Below, one piece after another: positions 1 through 5,208 of a DNA stretch of 5,609 nt (position 1 is its first letter; every line of letters begins with the position of its first letter). The notes under the pieces were generated by a model. It searched no databases and had not been told where the DNA came from. It saw only the letters and a program-made list of their open reading frames with translations. This DNA comes from SW-9-67-25 sp964471665 (GTDB lineage: Archaea; Halobacteriota; Halobacteria; Halobacteriales; Haloarculaceae), in contig CAYYHG010000173.1 of NCBI GenBank assembly GCA_964471665.1, forward strand, positions 1-5,609, given 5' to 3'. Made by a program: the position numbers and the translations under genes.

Positions 1-79
1 TACCGGTCGACGTAAGCCCTGATACTTTCAGCCGGGAACATCCGGCTGAGAAGTATCAAAAGTTACGTCGACCGGTATA
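1..79. repeat. Long compound palindrome H1 (outer arms plus inner hairpin)
   Basis: Bases 1-15 and 63-77 are perfect inverted repeats (TACCGGTCGACGTAA and its complement). Inside lies a second stem: 21-27 pairs with 51-57 and 28-35 with 42-49, with only G50 bulged and a six-base loop at 36-41. A 5 by 5 unpaired zone (16-20, 58-62) separates the two stems, so about 30 base pairs form from 77 bases. The right arm is followed by TATATGAC, exactly as at the end of palindrome H2 (697-780). By analogy the arms would be 17 bp, and the left one would begin two bases before the window. No T-run follows on either strand, so a simple terminator is unlikely. The structure is plain in the sequence; its function (mobile-element end, folded recombination site or structured RNA) is unknown. 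Confidence 0.85.
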
Positions 80-110
80 TGACCGGCAGTATGACACTGC
101 GACGGCCGAG

Positions 111-539
111 TCACTCGGCTGGGCCATGCCTGACAGCTACTCGGGCGGCAATCCACATCAGCGCAGCGACGAGTACCGTCGGCGTCAACATCGCCGTGGT
201 GTATGCCCACGTGTCCAGGAACACGTGTCCGAGGAAGATGTCCATCCACGGTTGGTGCGGGTACACGTCGCCACCCCAGATCAACGGGAGCGCCCACAGG
301 AGGTCCGGAATGACCATGTAGACGTACCCCCCCAACGCCCAGAGCGACACGTGGCGCGGCGGCTGTGACTGGGACAGAGAGACTCCCGCTCCAATTGCGA
401 CGCCGACTGAACCACCGTAGACGAGATGCCACAAGAAATGATCCAGGGCCGTCTCCCAGAGATACGGTCCGGCACTGATAACGAGTACGCCTGCCCAGAG
501 AATCACCTTCCACCGTGTCGAACGAGGGGGCCTGACCAC
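111..539 (-). CDS. Hypothetical multi-pass membrane protein (142 aa)
   Basis: I do not recognise a specific family. The protein is rich in W, L, V and G, with about four hydrophobic segments near residues 11-25, 36-55, 65-87 and 115-137 and a basic N-terminus, so an integral membrane location is likely. Polar residues cluster near the helices: H34, H38, the pair P78-D79, H95, and a G-H105-x3-D109 pattern. This faintly recalls the YdjM/DUF457 group of membrane-bound putative metal hydrolases, but the resemblance is too weak for a functional name. The start is GTG at 539; the frame is open further upstream without an ATG, and no Shine-Dalgarno is seen. Base composition is less GC-rich than the genes to the right. 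The gene stands alone, bracketed by palindrome H1 beyond its 3' end and H3/H2 beyond its 5' end, which suggests acquired cargo. The coding call rests on the coherent membrane-protein composition. Confidence 0.7.
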   Translation of the reverse strand: MVRPPRSTRWKVILWAGVLVISAGPYLWETALDHFLWHLVYGGSVGVAIGAGVSLSQSQPPRHVSLWALGGYVYMVIPDLLWALPLIWGGDVYPHQPWMDIFLGHVFLDTWAYTTAMLTPTVLVAALMWIAARVAVRHGPAE

Positions 540-593
540 AGTGTAGATCCTTGGTGGCTCCCAGACTCTCCGTACACTTGATGTTGTTTGCTT

Positions 594-608
594 GCAAATT
601 CGATTTGC
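594..608. promoter_or_regulatory. Short palindrome GCAAAT-TCG-ATTTGC upstream of the membrane-protein gene
   Basis: Six-base inverted repeats surround a three-base centre in an AT-rich stretch, 55-69 bases upstream of the GTG start at 539 on the reverse strand. Size and placement fit a dimeric regulator's operator or part of an upstream promoter element. No regulator gene is visible nearby, and a palindrome this short could arise by chance in an AT-rich patch. Confidence 0.3.
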
Positions 609-618
609 TCGTGGAATT

Positions 619-700
619 GATACTGTCGGCTATAACTTCGTGAAGATATTCGGCATCCCGGGGTGCCAATACTGCTTACGGGCTTATAGCCGACAGTATA
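619..700. repeat. Long compound palindrome H3
   Basis: Bases 620-635 and 684-699 are a perfect 16-bp inverted repeat (ATACTGTCGGCTATAA and its complement). The 48 interior bases hold a second palindrome: 652-659 pairs with 660-667 (one T-G pair, no true loop), extended by 647-650 with 668-671 across a bulged C651. A small CTTC-GT-GAAG hairpin lies at 636-645. Total length and plan match H1 and H2: outer arms ending in TAA, an unpaired zone, an inner hairpin, then TTA-N10-TATA. Arm sequences are nevertheless unrelated. Its right-hand TATA at 697-700 is also the left-hand TATA of H2, so the two elements are fused end to end. Confidence 0.8.
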
Positions 701-780
701 GTGATTGCTGTAAGCCATTACCGGATTGACCGCAGGACGTGACGCGGTCAAAACGGTAAATCGTTACAGCAATCACTATA
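697..780. repeat. Long compound palindrome H2
   Basis: Bases 697-713 and 764-780 are a perfect 17-bp inverted repeat (TATAGTGATTGCTGTAA and its complement). The interior forms a second stem: 718-723 pairs with 754-759, then a 2 by 2 mismatch, then 726-733 with 744-751, and a ten-base loop at 734-743. A 4 by 4 unpaired zone separates outer and inner stems. The left arm is followed by GCC, as in H1, and the right arm by TGAC, also as in H1. In total 31 base pairs form from 84 bases. It ends 138 bp before rps12 and has no downstream T-run, so I treat it as a member of the same repeat family rather than a terminator. Confidence 0.85.
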
Positions 781-884
781 TGACGGTCGGGTACTCGAGT
801 CTCTCCGCGTGCGAAGAGAGCTGCTCGCGGGTGTACCTCGACAGTCCGGTCGTCGTCTTCCCGCCCGGAACTCCGAAAGACGAC

Positions 885-893
885 CCTTAAGTA
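885..893 (+). promoter_or_regulatory. Probable rps12 promoter (archaeal TATA-like box)
   Basis: The AT-rich core TTAAGTA (887-893) stands out in GC-rich DNA, centred about 29 bases before the rps12 ATG at 919. That spacing would put transcription start at or within a few bases of the ATG, giving the leaderless mRNA common in haloarchaea; the absence of a Shine-Dalgarno before 919 agrees. The remainder of 781-918 shows only weak potential hairpins (801-805 with 816-820; 897-901 with 909-913). A private promoter makes sense because the segment to the left would separate rps12 from any upstream operon. Confidence 0.5.
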
Positions 894-918
894 CCTCCGT
901 CGGGTACGGACGGCTACT

Positions 919-1347
919 ATGGCAAACGGCAAGTACGCCGCGCGCAAGCTGAAAAAGGACCGCCAGAACCACCGGTGGTCCGACTCGAAGTACGCGCGCC
1001 GCGAGCGGGGCCTCCGGGAGAAGTCCGACCCTCTCGAGGGCGCGCCACAGGGACGTGGCATCGTCCTGGAGAAAGTCGGCATCGAGGCGAAACAGCCCAA
1101 CTCCGCGATCCGCAAGTGCGTCCGTGTACAGCTCATCAAGAACGGCAAGCAGGTCACCGCGTTCTGTCCCGGCGACGGCGCAATCTCGTTTATCGACGAA
1201 CACGACGAGGTCACGATCGCCGGCATCGGCGGCGCGAAGGGCCGCGCGATGGGCGACCTCTCGGGTGTCAACTACAAGGTCGAGAAGGTAAACGGGGTCT
1301 CGCTGATCGAACTGGTGCGGGGCAACACCGAGAAACCGGTCCGATAA
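919..1347 (+). CDS. rps12: 30S ribosomal protein S12 (uS12)
   Basis: S12 lies at the decoding centre of the small ribosomal subunit and governs translational accuracy. The 142 residues match the length of archaeal S12 proteins, which carry a basic N-terminal extension relative to bacterial ones. The diagnostic accuracy loop KQPNSAIRK occupies residues 58-66. The second conserved loop, GRAMGDLSGVNYKV, is at 108-121, followed by the typical C-terminus rich in V, E and K. The strand between them (CVRVQLIKNGKQVTAF, 67-82) is also family-typical. The ATG at 919 gives the standard archaeal N-terminus MANGKYAARKL. The stop is one base from the start of rps7, so the two are surely co-transcribed. Family assignment is secure. 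Confidence 0.98.
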   Translation: MANGKYAARKLKKDRQNHRWSDSKYARRERGLREKSDPLEGAPQGRGIVLEKVGIEAKQPNSAIRKCVRVQLIKNGKQVTAFCPGDGAISFIDEHDEVTIAGIGGAKGRAMGDLSGVNYKVEKVNGVSLIELVRGNTEKPVR

Positions 1348-1348
1348 C

Positions 1349-1957
1349 ATGAGTACGGACCAGCCCGAGTCGGACGCGTCCGGCACCGACGAGGAGGACT
1401 CGCGCGCGCTCCTGTTTGGCACGTGGGGCGTCGACGACATCGAGTTTCGCGACCCCTCTGCGGAGCGGTACATCACGATCACTCCCATCGCACACACGAT
1501 GGGTCGCCACGCCGACAAACAGTTCAAGAAAAGCGAGATCAGCGTCGTCGAGCGGCTGATCAACCGCCTGATGCAGACCAGCGAGAACACCGGCAAGAAA
1601 CAGCTGACTACCCGCGTCGTCCGGGAGGCCTTCGCGGTCATCCACGACCGGACCGGGGAGAACCCCGTCCAGGTGCTCGTTCGGGCCGTCGAGAACGCCG
1701 CACCCCGCGAGGAGACTGTCCGCCTGAAGTACGGCGGAATCTCCGTTCCGAAGGCGGTCGACATCTCGCCCCAGCGCCGCGTCGACCAGGCCCTGAAGTT
1801 CATCGCCGAGGGCGTCCACAACGCCTCCTACAAGTCCGACAACGACGTCGTCGAGGCGCTCGCCCAGCAGCTGATGGGCGCCGCCAACAACGACGTCGGT
1901 ACGTACGCCGTCAACCAGAAAGAGGAGAAAGAACGCGTCGCGGCCGCCGCCCGCTGA
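1349..1957 (+). CDS. rps7: 30S ribosomal protein S7 (uS7)
   Basis: S7 initiates assembly of the 30S head by binding the 3' domain of 16S rRNA and helps form the exit site. At 202 residues it is of archaeal length, with an acidic, low-complexity N-terminal tail (residues 1-18, many D and E) typical of haloarchaeal versions. The core signature lies at 103-148: GENPVQVLVRAVENAAPREE, then KYGGISVPKAVDISPQRRVD. The C-terminus (181-202, NDVGTYAVNQKEEKERVAAA) is conserved in archaea. It begins one base after rps12 stops. The EF-2 gene that often lies downstream in haloarchaea is not in this window; a biotin transporter operon follows instead. Four Ts at 1966-1969, just past the stop, could aid termination, but no convincing terminator is visible. 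Confidence 0.97.
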   Translation: MSTDQPESDASGTDEEDSRALLFGTWGVDDIEFRDPSAERYITITPIAHTMGRHADKQFKKSEISVVERLINRLMQTSENTGKKQLTTRVVREAFAVIHDRTGENPVQVLVRAVENAAPREETVRLKYGGISVPKAVDISPQRRVDQALKFIAEGVHNASYKSDNDVVEALAQQLMGAANNDVGTYAVNQKEEKERVAAAAR

Positions 1958-2014
1958 CTGCCGCGTTTTCCCGACCTCCGCTCGACAGACCACTACTCCG
2001 GGTGTCCGAGCCTT

Positions 2015-2046
2015 CCGTAAACCGGTATTTCTTTTGCGGTTGACGA
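2015..2046. promoter_or_regulatory. Candidate BirA (biotin repressor) operator
   Basis: GTAAACC (2017-2023) and GGTTGAC (2038-2044) form an inverted repeat with one mismatch and a 14-base spacer. The published BirA operator consensus, conserved between bacteria and some archaea, is TTGTAAACC, a 14-15 base spacer, then GGTTTACAA. This site matches 14 of 18 consensus positions with the correct spacing; the mismatches are the two outer bases on the left and one outer plus one inner base on the right. It sits directly before bioY and spans the TATA-like box, so a biotin-loaded BirA carrying a DNA-binding domain would block initiation. The sequence match is direct; regulation is inferred, and birA is not in the window. 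Confidence 0.6.
2025..2031 (+). promoter_or_regulatory. Probable bioY promoter (TATA-like box)
   Basis: GTATTTC (2025-2031) is the AT-rich core of the 102-bp gap between rps7 and bioY, centred about 32 bases before the bioY ATG at 2060. With usual archaeal spacing, transcription would start close to the ATG, giving a short or absent leader. No Shine-Dalgarno precedes 2060, consistent with this. A second T-run at 2032-2035 extends the AT-rich patch. Confidence 0.45.
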
Positions 2047-2059
2047 CACACCGGCGCGT

Positions 2060-2656
2060 ATGGCAGAGCAACACGAGTCGGTCGAACTGGTGGGCGACAG
2101 CACCGTCCAGTACTTCGCGGTGGCGGTCCTCGTGGCGGCGCTGACGGCGGCATTCGCGCAGGTGACGGTCCCGTACCCGCTCTCGCCGGCACCGTTTACG
2201 CTCCAGACCGTCGGCGTGTACCTCGCGGGACTCCTGCTGGGCCCGGTCTGGGGTGCGTTCTCTCTGGTGTTGTACCTGCTGGTCGGCGTGGCCGGTGCGC
2301 CGGTGTTCGCGGGCGGGAGCGCCGGCTACGGTGCGCTGGTCGGCCCGACCGGCGGCTACCTCGTCAGTTTCCCCGTCGCGGCAGCGCTCATCGGCGCCGT
2401 CGTCCACCGGCGGATCGATCCCCGCCGGCTCGACGAGGTGTCGGTCCCGCTGCAGGTGGTCGCGCTGGTCCTCGGGCTGGCGGTGGTGTACCTCCTCGGG
2501 TCGGTGTGGCTGGCCGTCCAGCTGGACCTCCCGTTCGCGACGGGGCTGCTCCAGGGCGGCGTGGTCTTCGTCCCGGGCGACCTGGCGAAGGCCGTGGCAG
2601 TGATGGCGCTGGCCACGGGCGGACACCTCGCGCGGTCGCGTGGCGTTGTCGGATGA
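2060..2656 (+). CDS. bioY: Biotin transporter BioY, substrate-binding S component
   Basis: BioY is the membrane protein that captures biotin in energy-coupling-factor (ECF) importers. The 198 residues are close to the family norm and form about six hydrophobic segments. Family hallmarks are visible: P45-FTLQT-50 after the first helix, the segment GVYLAGLLLGPVWGAFSLVL (52-71), PVF at 81-83, GPTGGYL at 95-101, and PGDLAK at 172-177 in the last part. The N-terminal dozen residues are acidic and probably cytoplasmic. Its stop overlaps the bioM start in ATGA (2653-2656), implying translational coupling. Some BioY proteins can transport biotin alone, but adjacency to bioM and bioN indicates a complete dedicated system. 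Specificity for biotin rather than another vitamin rests on these motifs and the BirA-like site upstream. Confidence 0.95.
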   Translation: MAEQHESVELVGDSTVQYFAVAVLVAALTAAFAQVTVPYPLSPAPFTLQTVGVYLAGLLLGPVWGAFSLVLYLLVGVAGAPVFAGGSAGYGALVGPTGGYLVSFPVAAALIGAVVHRRIDPRRLDEVSVPLQVVALVLGLAVVYLLGSVWLAVQLDLPFATGLLQGGVVFVPGDLAKAVAVMALATGGHLARSRGVVG

Positions 2657-3357
2657 TCGCGGTCCGTGGCCTCACCTCGGGCTACGGGGACACCGTCGCC
2701 GTGGCGGACGTCTCGGTGACGATCGCGGACGGCGAGTTCGTTCTCCTCACGGGGGCCAACGGGAGCGGCAAGACGACGCTCGTGCGCCACTTCAACGCGT
2801 TGCTCGAACCGGACTCGGGGACGGTCGAGGTCGACGGACAGGACGTCACCGAATCGCCCGTCGCCGCCCGCACGAGCGTCGGAATGGTGTTCCAGCAGCC
2901 CCGCGACCAGTTCGTCGCGGCGACCGTCGGTGCCGACGTGGCGTTCGGGCCCGAGAACCTCGGCTTCGACCGGGAGACCATCGACAGCCGCGTCGCGACG
3001 GCGCTCGACGCGGTCAACATGGCAGGCCGCGAGGCCGATCGCGTCGACACCCTCTCGGGCGGCGAACAGGCCCGGGTCGCGATCGCCGGCGCGCTGGCGA
3101 TGGAGCCCGAACACCTCGTCCTCGACGAGCCGTTCGCGGGGCTGGACCAGCCGGCCCGGGAGTCGGTTCTGGGGCGTCTGGACGCACTGTGTGCCGACGG
3201 TACCGGAATCGTCGTCGTCACACACGACCTGCGTGACATCCTCGAACGGGCCGACCGTCTCCTCGGGATGCGGGAGGGCCGGCTGGTCGTCGACGTCCCG
3301 CCAGCCGAGGCGGAATCCGCGCTCGCCGGACTCGACGTCCGCGTCCCTGTATGTTGA
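2653..3357 (+). CDS. bioM: BioM, ATP-binding subunit of the biotin ECF transporter
   Basis: This is the ABC ATPase that powers biotin uptake with BioN and BioY. Within 234 residues all motifs are intact: Walker A GANGSGKTT (34-42), Q-loop FQQP (80-83), signature LSGGE (134-138), Walker B LVLDEP (155-160), D-loop GLD (163-165) and switch histidine H191. The segment FQQPRDQ with the following FVAATVGADVAFGPENL matches the EcfA/CbiO-type branch of ABC ATPases. The ATG at 2653 overlaps the bioY stop; the frame is open further left, but any earlier start would lie deep inside bioY and adds a non-homologous basic stretch. The last bases overlap the start of bioN by seven. Only one ATPase gene is present, so a homodimer is expected, as in other BioMNY systems. 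Confidence 0.95.
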   Translation: MIAVRGLTSGYGDTVAVADVSVTIADGEFVLLTGANGSGKTTLVRHFNALLEPDSGTVEVDGQDVTESPVAARTSVGMVFQQPRDQFVAATVGADVAFGPENLGFDRETIDSRVATALDAVNMAGREADRVDTLSGGEQARVAIAGALAMEPEHLVLDEPFAGLDQPARESVLGRLDALCADGTGIVVVTHDLRDILERADRLLGMREGRLVVDVPPAEAESALAGLDVRVPVC

Positions 3358-4055
3358 CCTACGAGCCCGACGCGACGCTCGCCCACCGGCTGGACCCCCG
3401 GTCGAAACTGCTCGTCCAGGTCGGGTTTGCGGTCGCGGTGTTCGGACACGGCACGGGATTCGCGCTCGGCGTGCTGACGCTGGTGGCAGCCGCCGCCCTC
3501 GCCACGGCACGGCTGTCGCCACTCCGGGTCCTGCGGGCGTACCGGTTCGTGCTGGTTCTCCTGGCGGTCGCGCCGCTGTTCGCGGCGATCAGGCTCCAGC
3601 CGCCGTGGCTGGCTCCACAGCGAGCGGTCGGCTCGGTCGTCGCCGGCTACCGGGTCGTCCTCGTGTTGTTCGTCTCCGGGGCCTACGTCCGCTCGACACC
3701 GGTCCGGGCGATGCGCGCCGCGATACAGCGACACGTCCCGGGACGACCGGGACAGTTGCTCGGCGTCGGTGTCGGGCTGGTCTTCCGGTTTTTCCCGATC
3801 CTGCAGCGGGACCTCCGGAGCACCCGGGCGGCGATTCGCGCACGCGGGGGCGACCGTCGCTCGGTAGTCGAGCGCACACGCCGTCTCGCTCTGGTCGGAC
3901 TGTGGCGGGCACTCGGCCGCGCCGACCGGCTCGCACTCGCGCTCCGGGCGCGCTGTTTCGCCTGGAACCCGACGCTCCCGCCCCTGGCGTTCTCGCGGCC
4001 CGACTACCCGGTCCTGGGGGTGTCGGTTCTGCTGGCGGCGTCACCACTGGTGTAG
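3351..4055 (+). CDS. bioN: BioN, transmembrane T component of the biotin ECF transporter
   Basis: BioN links the ATPases to BioY in the membrane. The 234-residue protein has the expected N-terminal motif HRLDPRSKL (12-20), hydrophobic segments near 21-55, 66-82 and 97-113, and the long cytoplasmic coupling region after 118. The two short alanine-arginine motifs that dock into the ATPases are recognisable: ARG at 164-166 and ARC at 200-202 (the latter commonly ARG or ARC in the family). The ATG at 3351 lies within the end of bioM (ATGTTGA), so translation is probably coupled. The protein is unusually arginine-rich for a haloarchaeal membrane protein. The gene ends 32 bp from the convergent gene on the other strand. 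A cobalt or generic EcfT is the alternative if judged alone, but context favours BioN. Confidence 0.92.
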   Translation: MLTYEPDATLAHRLDPRSKLLVQVGFAVAVFGHGTGFALGVLTLVAAAALATARLSPLRVLRAYRFVLVLLAVAPLFAAIRLQPPWLAPQRAVGSVVAGYRVVLVLFVSGAYVRSTPVRAMRAAIQRHVPGRPGQLLGVGVGLVFRFFPILQRDLRSTRAAIRARGGDRRSVVERTRRLALVGLWRALGRADRLALALRARCFAWNPTLPPLAFSRPDYPVLGVSVLLAASPLV

Positions 4056-4072
4056 GCGGCGGTTGACCCGCC
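4055..4072. terminator. Possible hairpin between convergent genes
   Basis: GGCGG (4058-4062) can pair with CCGCC (4068-4072) around a five-base loop in the 32-bp gap between the ends of bioN and the reverse-strand gene at 4088. It could serve both directions, but there is no T-run on either strand and such stems are common in GC-rich DNA. Weak call. Confidence 0.2.
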
Positions 4073-4087
4073 GTCCCGGCGTGGCGT

Positions 4088-4837
4088 CTAGTCCGCCGTG
4101 GGGCGGTCGCTGTCGGCGTACGCCCGGGTGACGTCCACCAGCGCCTTCCGGTACTCACTCTCGTCGGGGTCGGGCGAGAGCGTGCGGAACCGGCGTTTGA
4201 ACGCCGCGAGGTCGACCCCCGGCGCGTCCGCCGCGGCGGCGTGGGCGAGGTCGTAGATGCGGTGGTCCGCGTCGACGAGGCCGTGCCGTTCGACGAGACC
4301 GAGCGCGAACGCCGCGTTGACCGCCGTGATCTCCGGGTCGGCCGCGGACGTCAGCCGTTCCCAGGGCGGTCGCTCGCGGGGGTGGTCCGCGACGGCTGCC
4401 GCGAGGCTCGACTCGAGGAAGGCGACGAGTTTGTCGGCCGGCGCGATGTCCAGCCAGAGGTCGTCGGCGTAGATGTCTTTCATGTGGTTGGCGATCTGGT
4501 AGCAGTGGGTGAGCTTGTGCTGCTCGACGCTCCGGCCCGCGAGCGCGAGAAAGATCGCCTCCTCCGTCGACTGGGTGTGAGAGGGGTGGTCGCGCTCGTA
4601 GTGGTGCATGTGGGCGTACTCGTGGAGCGCGAGTTCGCGCGCCATCGCGGACGTGGCGGCCTGTCGGGAGATGGTGAGACGGTGGCCAGCCTCGTCGTGA
4701 CTGACGCGCGTCCGTTCGTCGGGGTCTTCGACGATCCGAACCGTCACCGGCCGGTCGAGGTCACGTTCGGTCTCGAAGAGGTCCTGCGCGCCGAGAAAGG
4801 GCGTCGCCGGGCCCGGACCGCAGACGTCGACGTCCAT
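4088..4837 (-). CDS. HExxH-motif putative metallopeptidase-like protein (probably DUF5781 family)
   Basis: The 249-residue soluble protein has a zinc-peptidase-type motif HEYAH at 72-76 within a predicted helix (ARELALHEYAHMHHYE). Acidic residues that could supply the third ligand follow at E92/E93 (STEEAIFLALAG), a gluzincin-like spacing. More potential ligands lie at H107, H111, H118, D121 and D125-D126. No signal peptide or membrane segment is seen, so it is probably cytoplasmic. From memory it resembles the haloarchaeal DUF5781 family, found in some genomes near rps7 and the EF-2 gene; that name is tentative. No experimental function is known to me. The ATG at 4837 is the first start available; a GGAGG-like string lies 19 bases upstream, too far for a normal ribosome-binding site. 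It lies downstream of, and parallel to, the membrane protein at 4887. Confidence 0.85.
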   Translation of the reverse strand: MDVDVCGPGPATPFLGAQDLFETERDLDRPVTVRIVEDPDERTRVSHDEAGHRLTISRQAATSAMARELALHEYAHMHHYERDHPSHTQSTEEAIFLALAGRSVEQHKLTHCYQIANHMKDIYADDLWLDIAPADKLVAFLESSLAAAVADHPRERPPWERLTSAADPEITAVNAAFALGLVERHGLVDADHRIYDLAHAAAADAPGVDLAAFKRRFRTLSPDPDESEYRKALVDVTRAYADSDRPTAD

Positions 4838-4886
4838 GTGGCTACAACAGGCGAGCCCTCCGTATGACGTTTGCGGGACGGGACTG

Positions 4887-5183
4887 TCACCGGACCGTCA
4901 CGTATGTCAGAACGGTGATCGCGAGGAACTCCAGTGCCCGCATCACGAGGACGACCCCGCCGACCAGGGGATCCGAGGCGTAGAGCGTCCGCATGCTAAA
5001 GGAGAAGTACACCGCGACCAGGTTCTCCACGAGGAGTGCGCCGCTGAAGGCGACGAGCCCGAGCACCATCGCCGACCGGAAGCGCCGGTAGTTCCGTATC
5101 CAGACGGCGACCAGCACGGCCAGCAACACCGCGTTGACGCCTGCCAGCCCGATCCCGATCATCGCGAAGGGGTTCATCGCCAC
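4887..5183 (-). CDS. Small three-helix membrane protein (98 aa)
   Basis: Function unknown. Three hydrophobic segments are evident near residues 7-28, 38-61 and 72-95, linked by the basic loop RNYRRFRS (30-37) and a loop with R65, Y68 and D71. Conserved-looking polar residues inside the membrane spans include N17, E53, N54 and E85. The GTG at 5183 is the chosen start, ten bases after a GGAG (5197-5194); an ATG two codons later (5177) is the alternative. It begins 25 bp after the molybdopterin-enzyme gene stops, on the same strand, so the two are probably co-transcribed. It resembles small three-helix proteins common in haloarchaea (possibly the DUF7521 group, from memory). A membrane partner of the oxidase is conceivable but unproven; no haem-ligand histidines are present, arguing against a cytochrome. 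Confidence 0.75.
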   Translation of the reverse strand: MAMNPFAMIGIGLAGVNAVLLAVLVAVWIRNYRRFRSAMVLGLVAFSGALLVENLVAVYFSFSMRTLYASDPLVGGVVLVMRALEFLAITVLTYVTVR

Positions 5184-5208
5184 GCCTACGAGTCTCCAGC
5201 GGGGTGGC

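Noticed and set aside
1..79. The palindromes as ordinary transcription terminators or as a CRISPR array
   Set aside because: No T-run follows any of them on either strand, the paired length of about 30 bp is far beyond usual, two lie back to back away from any gene end, and there are no regularly spaced identical repeats with spacers.
1..780. The hairpins as integron attC sites separating cassettes
   Set aside because: The element length and the gene between sites fit loosely, but the outer arms are perfectly paired (attC sites are imperfect with extrahelical bases), the consensus R-box (GTTRRRY) is not matched, and no integrase is in view. Kept only as an analogy.
786..907. Nine-base direct repeat GTCGGGTAC at 786-794 and 899-907
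   Set aside because: Too short, and made of motifs common in this GC-rich DNA; no element boundaries or duplicated gene lie between the copies.
2506..2652. An upstream start that would lengthen bioM by 49 residues
   Set aside because: It lies entirely inside bioY, gives a basic low-complexity extension, and the ATG at 2653 gives the family-typical N-terminus with ATGA coupling.
1268..3734. Long open frames antisense to rps7, bioY, bioM and bioN
   Set aside because: They are the artefact of high-GC third positions: their products are arginine-, proline- and histidine-rich low-complexity strings with no recognisable motif, while the sense frames encode clear family members.
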